Shown here: positions 35,997 through 47,377 of the stretch, piece after piece
Position numbering within the stretch: the first letter of the stretch is position 1
Layout: each line of letters starts with the position of its first letter
NCBI GenBank assembly: GCA_002682825.1
Contig: NOKP01000005.1
Span: 1,178,001-1,242,000, forward strand
DNA: 64,000 nt
Source of the DNA: Neonectria sp. B-13
Taxonomy: Eukaryota; Ascomycota; Sordariomycetes; Hypocreales; Nectriaceae
Reading direction: 5' to 3'
Notes under the pieces: model-generated
The model's database searches: none
Told to the model about the DNA's origin: nothing
The model's input: the letters and a program-made list of their open reading frames with translations, nothing else
Position numbers and translations under genes: made by a program

Positions 35997-38087
35997 ATGG
36001 CGTCCCCTACTCACGGTACTTCCCAGAACGATCCACTCTATACGCCTGTCGATCCAAGCAACAGGGAAATCCGGCTCCTGCGTGTCGCACCATACGATGC
36101 CGATGATGTCTTTTCCATCTGCGAGTGCACAATGATCAAGGCATCCCTCTCGCAGCATCCTCTTCCCAAATACAACGCCTTCTCGTACGAATGGAACTAC
36201 AGTATAGCAATCCCCGAGATTGGCACTGCCGTCGTGGTCAACGGCCACCGACTGCAAGTGACCAAGAATCTAGCCGCTCTGCTGACGCGGTACCGCAACA
36301 TCTCCAAAAGTGTCCCCGATTGGGAAGCGATGCAGATCCCCATATGGATCGACGCGTTGTGTATTGACCAGGCCAACGCCGAGGAGAGAAACCACCAAGT
36401 TGGGCTCATGGGTGCTATCTATAGCAGCGCGCAAGCCACCCTGGCATGGCTAGGCGAGAGCGAGGATGACAGCGACTATGCCATGCCTATAATCGGAGCC
36501 ATTGGCAGCAAAATCATTCACTCAATGAAGGGCGACACTATGGCCTGGGTAGAGCCTGAACAGCAGGTTGAGCTGTGGCAGCCCTACCAAGACGAGAGCT
36601 CCGGGTCTTTGAACCGATTTTGGACCGGCGTCGGTGCCCTTATGAAGCGCTCGTACTGGAAACGTGCATGGATTGTTCAGGAAGTTCTTCTGCAGCCAAA
36701 CGTCATCATCTTCTGCGGCAAATTTGTTCTTCACTATCACCAGCTCAATGCACTGCACCACTGGCTTCGTGGCATCCAGGGCAAACCCTGCCCCCCTTCT
36801 GTCAACATCGAGCTGTGGGGGCTTCTCTCTACTACGACCGGCTGGTACTCGATGGGCTTAAACAACTTTCTCACACGTCGCTCATTTAAAATCTCCGAAG
36901 GAACGGGAACTGATGCAATCGATGAGAGGGAGCGGCACCTAAGATGGAAGACATGGGTCATCAATACCATGTCCCAGCAGGCAACAGATCCCAGGGATAA
37001 TCTCTACAGCGTTTTGGGCCTCGTCGGAGTTGACATGTTACAGCCAGACTACTCAGACTCTGTAGAGGCCGTGTTTTATAATTTCGCAACGACAAACATC
37101 CGCATCGAGGGCAGCTTAGGCATACTCACTTATGCCGGACACTGGGAGCTCCCGTCATCCACAGACGCGGACAGAAGCACACCTGCTGCGAGCTTGTTTG
37201 TTCCATCATGGGTGCCAAACTGGGATCAAATCTCTAAGATGTACTCATTTTCCTGGTTATTTACCGGAAGTGACAAAGCAGATAAAGACTGGCCGTCGAT
37301 TTTTGTCATCATGGATCAACAAGCCCCCTGGTCGATAAACGGGAACACCCTGGTTACGCCAGGGGTGCTCTTCGATGTTGTCTCTCTGAGCAGGGTTTGC
37401 GACGTCAACGATGGGAGCTGGTTGTCGTTTTGCCTCGACCATATCAATGCCCAAGCTGGTCAGCCGTATCCATCCGGAATTCCGGTCCTGCAAGCTCTCG
37501 CCCGCCTGGTCTTGCGGGGTCGAAAGTTTCCCAACCGCGAGCCCCTGGAGCCCTTTCCAGATGTCGCGACAGTCTTTGAAAGCGTCTTCCCTGGGTTTCT
37601 GACGACAATCCATTCTTCCGGGCAAGATTTAAAAGAAGCCCAAGAAAAACTCGGGATATCAACTCATGAAGGTCTCGTTGAGAAATTCATCGGCAAGCCA
37701 TTTGATACCATAATCCAGGAACTCGCCAGAGCGCTCCCCCGCCTACACCAGCTGGTCGACGAATGGAAAATTCCCACGACCTCTAATGACCCGTGGACCT
37801 CCCCGTACCCTGATAGTATGAACTTTAGAAGAGAGACTGTCAGTAGCATGGGCCAGTACGCGGCGTTTGTGACATCTAAGGGGTATATTGGCTGGGGTCG
37901 CAAAGGGTTAGAGAACGGAGATCTTGTTTGTGTCTTGCCAGGCTGTCCAATGCCTGTGCTTCTACGCAAGGTGGACTCACACAATTTTCATCTAGGAACG
38001 TGTTATGTCGAGGGATTGATGCACGGCGAAGCGACATCGTACGTGAGAAATGGCATAGCGCAGGTTGAGACTTTTCACATCATGTAA
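35997..38087 (+). CDS. HET-domain protein
   Basis: A single exon encodes 696 residues from ATG 35,997. The N-terminal HET domain spans about residues 55-260 with the motifs NAFSYEW (a variant of the usual ALSYxWG), IPIWIDALCIDQ, MGAIYSSAQATLAWLG and YWKRAWIVQEV. The middle has the DPRDNLYSVLGL stretch found in most HET proteins. The C-terminal 400 residues are typical of stand-alone HET proteins, ending with a RKGLENGDLVCVLPGCPMPVLLR segment. No repeat or nucleotide-binding domain is fused. Such proteins trigger cell death or incompatibility when activated by a partner. It is intact. It is the second HET gene within 9 kb and not a close copy of the first. Confidence 0.88.
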   Translation: MASPTHGTSQNDPLYTPVDPSNREIRLLRVAPYDADDVFSICECTMIKASLSQHPLPKYNAFSYEWNYSIAIPEIGTAVVVNGHRLQVTKNLAALLTRYRNISKSVPDWEAMQIPIWIDALCIDQANAEERNHQVGLMGAIYSSAQATLAWLGESEDDSDYAMPIIGAIGSKIIHSMKGDTMAWVEPEQQVELWQPYQDESSGSLNRFWTGVGALMKRSYWKRAWIVQEVLLQPNVIIFCGKFVLHYHQLNALHHWLRGIQGKPCPPSVNIELWGLLSTTTGWYSMGLNNFLTRRSFKISEGTGTDAIDERERHLRWKTWVINTMSQQATDPRDNLYSVLGLVGVDMLQPDYSDSVEAVFYNFATTNIRIEGSLGILTYAGHWELPSSTDADRSTPAASLFVPSWVPNWDQISKMYSFSWLFTGSDKADKDWPSIFVIMDQQAPWSINGNTLVTPGVLFDVVSLSRVCDVNDGSWLSFCLDHINAQAGQPYPSGIPVLQALARLVLRGRKFPNREPLEPFPDVATVFESVFPGFLTTIHSSGQDLKEAQEKLGISTHEGLVEKFIGKPFDTIIQELARALPRLHQLVDEWKIPTTSNDPWTSPYPDSMNFRRETVSSMGQYAAFVTSKGYIGWGRKGLENGDLVCVLPGCPMPVLLRKVDSHNFHLGTCYVEGLMHGEATSYVRNGIAQVETFHIM

Positions 38088-38378
38088 TAGCCGGAGGGAA
38101 CGGCTGAGACAGAATATCAAATTCCGAGCGGGTCCTTGGTCACCAATAATGCTTGAATATGAACTACTGCTCCGACATAGTACCACAATACGGATACACT
38201 TCGATATGTAGTAACATGAGCGAGGGGAGGGGGTTCGAGAACGCAGGCAGCACGACAGCGTGTTCTCAATGCCGTAGACAGGGAGCTACACAGAGGGCCA
38301 AGGCCGGGCAGGGAGAAAATCAGGACTATTTCTTTTGACACTATCTTGATCTCTCAGAGGTGTATTCTTGGACCTCTA

Positions 38379-39735
<1,357 letters not shown>

Positions 39736-40683
39736 TTCGCCAATTTACCTCTCAATCCCGCCGGTGCTATTGCGGAGGCAATTGTCTATCATAACCGTAT
39801 CAAACTGGCGGGGATGAAGCAGTCACAAACTCGGCAGTCAGATTCACTAATGTACCGGCACTCATCCCCAACACTAAGCTTATCAATTGCCGGAATAAAT
39901 TCCTGATCTCCCAAGCCTCTAGAAGCACTAACATCGTGGCTAACGCGGGGAAAGGGGGCGCTCAGTGGAAAATCAAACTGATTAGCTACGCGCAATGCAC
40001 GTCTCGGTGACAAGAACAGGGTGTACGTAGGTGAGGATGCTATTGGTAGCACGGCGATGGTGGCGTTGCCAGCCACAAACACCGAGTTAGTATCAGCTCA
40101 CTTTAGGTTGGATAGCTGCACAGGCTCCTCTGGCACGCAGAGCGCCGTTAAACGATTTACGTCGCACCGTTGAGCGAAACGATGTGAATTAGGTTACCTT
40201 CTTAACACTTATACGCTAAGAAAGTAAGAACGTAGGGGAAGGTGCTTGCACCATGTAGTGCATATGTTCAGAGATGGTGCAGGTTAGGTCCCTACGTCTA
40301 CACTGGGGGCGCTGAACAAGTATCCCCGAGGACTCATTTATTCTCACCTTTTGCTTTCATACCACATAATCACTCGGCAATATCCTGGTGGCAGAGCAGG
40401 GCAGGAGGATCCTGGAAGGCCGGACGACTCCAGCATACATTTGTCGCCAATTTTGTTTTCTGCTCGCGTCTCCTCGGCTGTTGTTGTAAGGTTCAGCCAC
40501 GGACCCTCCGTGATGTAATTAATGCGAGCCGAAATGTCACAACTCACTAAACCAAATGATCCGCTCCGCCGGTCCCTCACGCCACTCACCTGGTGCTCAT
40601 CATGTTTAAGAAGGGAACCAAGGTCGGTGTCTCTCGAGAAAGCCAGAAACTCGATTTGATGGTCAAAACTGTCGTCCAGAACC
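39736..40683. other. Intergenic, no gene supported
   Basis: About 950 bases of normal composition. Open frames at 39,789-40,082 (minus) and 40,242-40,685 (both strands) show no protein features I recognise, and no remnant of the missing oxidase half was found. The right end serves as promoter for the lactate-dehydrogenase-like gene. Confidence 0.35.
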
Positions 40684-41736
40684 ATGATTCCGGTTTCTCA
40701 GATCGCAATTATCGGCGTCGGCCAGGTCGGCGGCGCCGCAGCGTACGCGCTTATCCTCGCCTCCGTCGCGAGCGAGTTGCTATTGGTGGACATCGATGTG
40801 GAATTGAGAGATGGCCAGGTCCGGGACCTCTCGGATGTGGCCTATAGTTGCAGCAGCGGAACGTGCGTGCGAGCGGCCTCGTACCATGAGGCAGCTAAGG
40901 CCGACATTGTGGTCATCACAGCAGGATCCAAGCACACAATAGGTAAGGGATCAAATAGGACAAGCCTGATGGCTTACTATACTTGAGAGCGTGGGCTCAC
41001 TGGATATCCCCCAGGCCAAACCACCGTCGACTATACGTCCCGGAATATGTCGATTGTTCGGGAAGTAGTCGACCAAATGAAGCCGTTCAGATCAGATACT
41101 ATCTTGCTCGTCGTCGCAAACCCTGTCGACTTACTCACATCCCTCGCTCAGACGCTCTCCGGACTTCAGACGTCTCAAGTCTTGGGCTCAGGCACCTTCC
41201 TCGACTCGGTGCGGCTCCGTGGACTGGTGGCCAGCCGGGTGGGAGTGAGTGCACATGGATCCGCCATCCTCTTTCCAGCTGGGCTAATGGAGCTCTAGGT
41301 CGCGGCTAATTCCATAGATATCTACGTGTTGGGCGTACACGGAGACTCCCAAGTTGTAGCATGGTCAACGGCAACGATTGGCGGCGTCCCCATCGACAAA
41401 TCGCTCCCGCCCGACACTCTTGACTGTGCCGAGCTTGCGAATGAGTGCAAGCATCGATCGCAGAGCATAATCCGAGCTAAAGGTGCGACTCCTTTTGGAC
41501 TCGGCTCCATTGTGTCCAATATATGCTCCTCTGTCCTCTTGGACAAGCGCAGTGTTCGTCCGGTCAGCCATTTCCAACCAGAGTACGGTTGCTGTTTCAG
41601 CTTCCCCGCTGTCATCGGGAGGAAGGGGGTTATTAGTACGATTCAAATGCCGCTGCACAGCGACGAGGAGGCCCATATAGCCGAGTCAGCGAAGGAACTG
41701 AAGGAAAATATTGACTGGATCCATCAGAATTATTAA
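40684..41736 (+). CDS. L-lactate/malate dehydrogenase family protein
   Basis: Exons 40,684-40,942; 41,015-41,244; 41,299-41,736 with introns of 72 and 54 bp give 308 residues. Recognised parts are the NAD Rossmann motif GVGQVGGA (residues about 11-18), the LLVDID strand end, VANPVDLLT, GSGTFLDSVRLR (catalytic Asp and Arg) and GVHGDS with catalytic His 177. These are L-LDH features. The active-site loop at residues 81-92 is unusual: by eye, His 84 aligns with the substrate-selecting Gln102 and Thr 90 with catalytic Arg109 of classical LDH. The enzyme may therefore act on another 2-oxo acid or be impaired. It is convergent with PEP synthase and near pyruvate decarboxylase, both pyruvate enzymes. 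The frame is otherwise intact. Confidence 0.85.
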
Positions 41737-42024
41737 GTTAGTGTGTGGTGCAACAAACTGGATCTCGGAGCCTTCTTGGATAGCATTGTACGTAGTCACC
41801 ACTTCCGTCAGAAAGTGAGGTCAGCCAGGTTTCTTCGTTTCTCGCCGAGTTGAATTAATCTGCAATTTTTCCAATGGTTACGATTCAAGTGCTAGCATTA
41901 CGACTACCTCATCCTACTCCATGATACATTCTGGGTTGGCGTCAGGTTCCAAAGCACACAGTTCCAAAGCAACTTTGCATCAAGGCAATGAACAGCATAT
42001 TTGCCTCGTCATTCCAGTGGAGAA

Positions 42025-44418
42025 TCAAGCCCGCTCGCTAGCTACCACCTGCCTCTTGACTGCAACAAAGCTATCCGGGCTGACAGAGATGGAATCAATG
42101 CCGGCGTCGACGAGGAACTTGGCGAATTCTGGATGGTCGCTCGGCGCCTGTCCGCAGAGGCCAATCTTGCAGCCCTTCTCGTGGGCCACCGAGATGACCT
42201 GTGCGATCATCCACTTGACAGCCTCGTCCTGCTCGTCAAACAGGTCGGCCAGCTCCTCCGAGTCACGATCTACGCCGAGGGTCAGTTGCGTGAGGTCATT
42301 GGAGCCAATGGAGAATCCGTCAAAGTGCTCGGTGAACTGGGCGGCCAGGATGACATTGGACGGGATCTCGCACATCACGTAGACTTGCAGGCCGTTGTCG
42401 CCGCGCCTGAGCCCGTTTTCAGCCATGACGTCCAGAACCTTCTTGGCCTCGCCGACTGTCCGACAGAAGGGAATCATGACGATGGCGTTGGTTAGGCCTA
42501 TCTCCTCGCGCAGCCGCTTGATGGCGCGGCACTCGAGCGCAAAGCCCTCCTTGTAGCGCGGTGAGTAGTAGCGCGAGGCGCCGCGGAAGCCTATCATTGG
42601 GTTGCCCTCCTTGAGCTCAAATTCGGCGCCGCCAATGAGGCCGGCGTACTCGTTTGTCTTGAAGTCGCTCATGCGGATGATAGCCGGCTTAGGATAGACA
42701 GCGGCACACAGGGTCGCGAGGCCGCGCGACAACTTATCGACGAAGTAGTCGGGCTTGTTCTCGTATGCGGCTGTCAGGCGGGTGATTTCTCGCTTGGCAT
42801 CTTCATCCTTCAACCGGTCGAGGTGAACGAGCGCCATGGGATGAACCTGGATAGTGTTGCTAACAACGAACTCCATGCGGGCAAGGCCGATGCCGTCGAC
42901 TGGGAGTCGCCACCAGCGGTAGGCGGCCGCCGGATTGGCGAGATTGAGCATGACGTTGGTCCGGGCCTGGGGCAGCCAGGACAGATCTACCGTATGGGTC
43001 GTGATATCCGAGACTCCCTCGTACACGAAGCCAGTGTCGCCCTCGGCGCAGGAGACGGTGACATCCTGGCCGCTGTGTAGCACAAAGGTGGCATTACCAG
43101 TGCCCACTATAGCCGGAACGCCCAGTTCACGGCTGACGATGGCGGCGTGCGAGGTACGCCCGCCATGGTCGGTGATGATGGCAGCGGCACGCTTCATCAC
43201 GGGCACCCAGTCCGGATCTGTCGCTTCCGTCACCAGGATCGAGCCGTCAACGAACTTGTCAATGTTCTTGGCGGATCCGACGAGGCAGAGCCGCCCCGAG
43301 ACGGCCTTATCGCCGACCGAAAGGCCAGTGGTCAGGACGCGTCCCTTGTTGCCGATTGTGTAGGTCTTGAAGACGGCGGCGTCACGGAGCGAGTGCACAG
43401 TCTCCGGCCGAGCCTGAACGATGAACAGCTTGCCCGTGATGCCGTCCTTGGCCCATTCTATGTCCATCGGGCAGCCGTAGTGCTCTTCAATCGTACATGC
43501 CCAGCGGGCCAGCTGGAGGATTTCCTTGTCGCTCAGCACGAAAGCGGCTCGCTCTGCCTTTGAGGTGGGTACGTTGCGGGTGGGCGTGTTCTGATCACCA
43601 TATATCATCTTGATCGCCTTTTCGCCGCACTTTTTCTCCAGGATCGGAGCCAGATTGGCATCGGATAAGAGTGGCTTGAAGACTTGATACTCGTCGGGAT
43701 TGACAGTTCCCTGTACGACGTTCTCGCCGAGCCCCCATGCTGCATTGATGAGGACGACCTTATCGAAGCCGCTCTCGGTGTCGATGGAGAACATAACGCC
43801 GGAGCCGCCAACATCGGAGCGAACCATACGCTGTACTCCAATTGAGAGGGCGACATTTGTATGATCGAATCCCTTGGCCTGGCGATAGCTGATGGCCCGA
43901 TCCGTGAAGAGTGAAGCATAGCAGCGTCGGCAGGCATCTAAAAGGGCGCGTTCACCCGAGATGTTCAAATAGGTCTCCTGCTGGCCGGCAAAGCTTGCTT
44001 CGGGTAAGTCCTCCGCCGTCGCACTGGAGCGCACAGCAACACTCATGTTCTCAACTCCGGCCTCGGCCGAAAGCTTGCGATAGCTAGCTCTGATGGCGTT
44101 TGCCGTGTCCGACGGCCAGGTACCGTGGCGGAGGAACTGACTGCGCACCGCATGGCCGGTCTCGGCAAGAGTCTGGTTACCCAGCTGCCATTCAGCGATG
44201 AGCGTGTCAATCTTGTCCCGGATACAGTTGGCGTCGACGTAGTTCCAATATGCGTGCGAAGTCGTTGCGAACCCAGACGGCACGGCAATTCCTTTCGTCC
44301 CAAGGGCTCTGATCATTTCACCCAAGGAGGAATTCTTTCCACCAACCGAGGCACCGTCGCTGCGCGCCAAGTCCTCGAAGTTACGGACCAGAGGTCCATC
44401 GGGCTCAATGTCTTTCAT
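42025..44418 (-). CDS. Phosphoenolpyruvate synthase (pyruvate, water dikinase)
   Basis: A single exon encodes 797 residues, the length of bacterial PpsA. The start is ATG 44,418, where the conserved N-terminus begins; the frame stays open to 44,724 but that part is not protein-like. In order: the pyruvate/ATP-binding domain (ASVGGKNSSLGEM, AVRSSATAEDLP, FAGQQETYLN), the swivelling phosphohistidine domain (ITDHGGRTSHAAIVSRELG, His 424) and the PEP-utiliser barrel ending in SIGSNDLTQLTLG and LCGQAPSD with catalytic Cys 755. It converts ATP, pyruvate and water to AMP, PEP and phosphate, letting cells make sugar from pyruvate or lactate. The gene lacks introns and is uncommon in fungi, so horizontal transfer from bacteria is plausible. 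It is divergent from pyruvate decarboxylase across a 1.26-kb intergenic region. Confidence 0.92.
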   Translation of the reverse strand: MKDIEPDGPLVRNFEDLARSDGASVGGKNSSLGEMIRALGTKGIAVPSGFATTSHAYWNYVDANCIRDKIDTLIAEWQLGNQTLAETGHAVRSQFLRHGTWPSDTANAIRASYRKLSAEAGVENMSVAVRSSATAEDLPEASFAGQQETYLNISGERALLDACRRCYASLFTDRAISYRQAKGFDHTNVALSIGVQRMVRSDVGGSGVMFSIDTESGFDKVVLINAAWGLGENVVQGTVNPDEYQVFKPLLSDANLAPILEKKCGEKAIKMIYGDQNTPTRNVPTSKAERAAFVLSDKEILQLARWACTIEEHYGCPMDIEWAKDGITGKLFIVQARPETVHSLRDAAVFKTYTIGNKGRVLTTGLSVGDKAVSGRLCLVGSAKNIDKFVDGSILVTEATDPDWVPVMKRAAAIITDHGGRTSHAAIVSRELGVPAIVGTGNATFVLHSGQDVTVSCAEGDTGFVYEGVSDITTHTVDLSWLPQARTNVMLNLANPAAAYRWWRLPVDGIGLARMEFVVSNTIQVHPMALVHLDRLKDEDAKREITRLTAAYENKPDYFVDKLSRGLATLCAAVYPKPAIIRMSDFKTNEYAGLIGGAEFELKEGNPMIGFRGASRYYSPRYKEGFALECRAIKRLREEIGLTNAIVMIPFCRTVGEAKKVLDVMAENGLRRGDNGLQVYVMCEIPSNVILAAQFTEHFDGFSIGSNDLTQLTLGVDRDSEELADLFDEQDEAVKWMIAQVISVAHEKGCKIGLCGQAPSDHPEFAKFLVDAGIDSISVSPDSFVAVKRQVVASERA

Positions 44419-45676
44419 CTTGTCGACTCTAGCCAGGAGAAGTAGTGTTGGCAAAGCTCGTGTTCGGAGAATCTTGCCCGTGTTACAATCGCAAGTCGTT
44501 CCTATAAATATCTCGAACCATGAGAGTGAAATGTCATCGTAGACCCCGGAGACATGGCGAGGGGGATTGCTGAACGCGAACAAGTGTGAGAGGCATATCG
44601 GAGACTTGCAACAACCTCCGGTGTCCTCGGGAGTCACAAGATGGACCAGTGAACCTTCGTTCCTCCGGTGGGGGGTAGGTGGATCTGGACAAAACACATC
44701 GGTACACAAATTTCGATCCAACATCGAGCTCTATCCAAGTTCCCAGGTGGTTTCAGACGCGCAAGTTTATGCAAACAAGTACCCTATGGTTTACACATAT
44801 GCTACAAGCGTAAGCACTGATCTTTGGTACATCTCCAAGTATTGAAATGTTGATACATTAGTACGCTGTCATAATTCAGCGCACCCCCTCCCCTACCTGA
44901 TGAACCAGAGCCAACCAAGTCTAGGTGTCAATCGTGAGACTCCTTGAATATTAGACTTTGTGCCATTGCATGAAAAGCCTCGATCATACAATACGCCAGG
45001 TCTTGGTCTAGAACCATACACTACATGAACCTTGATCGTTTGTGCCGTTAGGAAACTCTCAAGATTGAGGTTGCCCTTTACCTTTCACCAATGAGCGCTC
45101 ATCAATGTTAACTCAACTTCGTCGGTGGCGGCCGTTGTTACTCTGACGTCACGGCTACATCTTGGATCAGAACATATCATATCATATCATGCATTGGACC
45201 TGCCCGGTGATATATGACATCCACGTCAGGCACACGTAACTCTCGTACCGAACATGAAGCCCACTAAATAGACGCCAGCACCAACGCGCACCCTCCGTTG
45301 AAACTGATCACACCACAACTGATCAGTCCACCCAGGGGAAATCAACGAAGACGGTTATGGGGTTCGTACCACGTCGGCCGAATCCAAGCGGTCGTCAGTA
45401 CAGAATGTGCTGATGGTGAACTGTGCCAATTAAATGAGAAAGCCTCTGCAATTCAATAGAATGATGTAACTGTAATGCTAGTACAATTCGCGGGGTATTG
45501 TTGATGCATCAGAATACATGCAGTGAAAGAACGCCAGGAGCGAACTTTATACGCCGGAGCGTCTGAGCGAACTGATCATTTATATTGGAGATAAATGTTG
45601 ACGTCCGACTCGCCACACACGGTAGTCCAAGAGCCCAAGTTCTCCTAGCCCCCAACCAGCTTCACATCCAACACAC
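44419..45676. promoter_or_regulatory. Divergent promoter, PEP synthase / pyruvate decarboxylase
   Basis: 1.26 kb with no coding potential. The 9-mer AACTGATCA occurs at 45,302-45,310, 45,317-45,325 and 45,570-45,578, and the first two are exactly 15 bases apart. A short ATATC tandem lies near 45,174-45,189. TTTATA-type sequences occur about 100-135 bases before the decarboxylase ATG. The two genes could share control from here. Confidence 0.45.
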
Positions 45677-47377
45677 ATGGCACCTTTCACAGTTGGCGAT
45701 TATCTTGCCGAAAGGCTTTCACAGATCGGGATTCGCCATCACTTCATCGTCCCGGGCGATTACAATCTCATTCTGCTCGACAAACTCGAGGCGCACCCTG
45801 CACTGACCGAGGTCGGCTGCACAAACGAGCTCAACTGCTCCCTAGCCGCCGAAGGCTATGCCCGCGCTCACGGCGTCGGCGTCTGCGTTGTTACGTACAG
45901 TGTAGGCGCCTTCTCGGCCTTGAACGGCGTGGGCAGCGCATCTGCCGAGAATCTCCCCCTCATCCTCATCAGCGGATCCCCCAACACCAATGATGCGGGC
46001 CAGCGTCTACTACACCACACACTGGGCGACTATGACCTGACCTACCAGCTCGATATGGTCAGAAACATCACCTGCTGTGCGGTGGCTGTCCGCAAAGCCG
46101 CCCACGCCCCAGAGCTCATTGACCGTGCCATCCGGACGGCACTTTCAGAGCGGAAGCCGGTCTACATCGAAGTGCCAACCAACCTGGCTGGAGAGAGATG
46201 TGCCCGGCCCGGGCCCATCAGTGCGGTAATTGCACCAACCCTGAGCGACGAGACGGCGCTGGATGCTGCTGTGGCTGGGATATCGGAGTGTCTCGCTGCT
46301 AAGCAGAAGCCCGTGATCCTTGTTGGTCCCAAAGTACGGAGGGCAGGTGCCGAGGAAGAGCTGCTCCAGCTGGCAGAGGCCATCGGATGTGCTGTTGTCC
46401 TTCAGCCAGCGGCAAAAGGCTCGTTCCCCGAGGATCATGCCCAGTTCGCAGGCATCTTCTGGGGCCAGGTCAGCACGCTCGCCGCCGACTTCATTGTGAA
46501 CTGGGCCGACGTGCTCCTCTGTGTCGGGACGGTATTCACCGACTACAGCACGGTCGGTTGGACGGCTTTGCCCAGCGTTCCGCAACTAGTCGCCGATATG
46601 GACAGTGTGACCGTGACCGATCCAAGTGCCTATTTCAGCCGTGTCAGACTGGGAGACTTTCTATCCCGACTCACCCAAGTAGCTTGCTGGAACGAGGCTA
46701 CGATGGTAGAGTATAACCGACTGCGTCTCGATCCCCCCTTAGGACGCGCCTCTCACGGACATGAGAAGTTGACCAGAAAGGAGGTCGTTCGACAGGCGCA
46801 GCTCCTGCTGACTCCAGAGACCACCGTCTTCGCCGACACGGGCGATTCGTGGTTCAACGGACTTCAGCTATGCCTTCCCCCTGGAGCAGACTTTGAGATC
46901 GAAATGCAATGGGGCCATATTGGATGGACGGTTCCTGCGTCGTTTGGCTACGCCCTTGCAAAGCCCGAGAGGCGGATCATAGTCATGGTAGGGGATGGCG
47001 CATTCCAGATGACCGCCCAGGCGGTCTCGGAGATGGTGCGATTCCGCGTTCCTATCATTATGCTTTTAATGAACAACATGGGCTACACCATCGAGGTTGA
47101 GATCCATGATGGACTGTACAACCGACTTCAGAACTGGAACTATTCGCTCCTGGTTCAAGCATTCAATTCCAGGGATGGCGGAGGACGTGCCCTCGGTCTC
47201 CAGGCGCATACCGCTGACGAGTTTTCTAAAGCCCTCGAGAGAGCAATGGCACATAGGAATGGTCCAACGCTCATCGAGTGTAACATCCATCAAGACGATT
47301 GTAGCAGAGAGCTGATTACCTGGGGGCACTTTGTTGCGGCGGCTAATGCCCGTGTCCCGACTAAGGATTATCAGTAG
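45677..47377 (+). CDS. Pyruvate decarboxylase, bacterial/plant type
   Basis: A single exon encodes 566 residues from ATG 45,677. ThDP-enzyme landmarks are catalytic Glu 51 (TNELNCSLAAEGYA), the HH pair at 113-114 (LLHHTLGDYD), the GDG cofactor motif at 439-441 with the following NNMGYTIE (Glu 473), and the DTGDSWFN segment. It splits pyruvate or another 2-oxo acid to an aldehyde and CO2. Compared by memory, the sequence (VVTYSVGAFSALN, ENLPLILISG, MQWGHIGW) is closer to the Zymomonas/plant form than to the usual fungal PdcA, which has different residues at these points. The intronless structure fits acquisition by transfer. It is paired divergently with PEP synthase, and an alcohol dehydrogenase lies 800 bases downstream. 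Confidence 0.92.
   Translation: MAPFTVGDYLAERLSQIGIRHHFIVPGDYNLILLDKLEAHPALTEVGCTNELNCSLAAEGYARAHGVGVCVVTYSVGAFSALNGVGSASAENLPLILISGSPNTNDAGQRLLHHTLGDYDLTYQLDMVRNITCCAVAVRKAAHAPELIDRAIRTALSERKPVYIEVPTNLAGERCARPGPISAVIAPTLSDETALDAAVAGISECLAAKQKPVILVGPKVRRAGAEEELLQLAEAIGCAVVLQPAAKGSFPEDHAQFAGIFWGQVSTLAADFIVNWADVLLCVGTVFTDYSTVGWTALPSVPQLVADMDSVTVTDPSAYFSRVRLGDFLSRLTQVACWNEATMVEYNRLRLDPPLGRASHGHEKLTRKEVVRQAQLLLTPETTVFADTGDSWFNGLQLCLPPGADFEIEMQWGHIGWTVPASFGYALAKPERRIIVMVGDGAFQMTAQAVSEMVRFRVPIIMLLMNNMGYTIEVEIHDGLYNRLQNWNYSLLVQAFNSRDGGGRALGLQAHTADEFSKALERAMAHRNGPTLIECNIHQDDCSRELITWGHFVAAANARVPTKDYQ

Noticed and set aside
42001..43563. Several plus-strand frames of 85-164 codons
   Set aside because: They are antisense to PEP synthase, which has complete catalytic motifs on the minus strand; high GC at third positions explains them.
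44419..44724. N-terminal extension of PEP synthase
   Set aside because: The frame is open but the extension is Cys- and Pro-rich and unlike the family; the conserved N-terminus begins at ATG 44,418.
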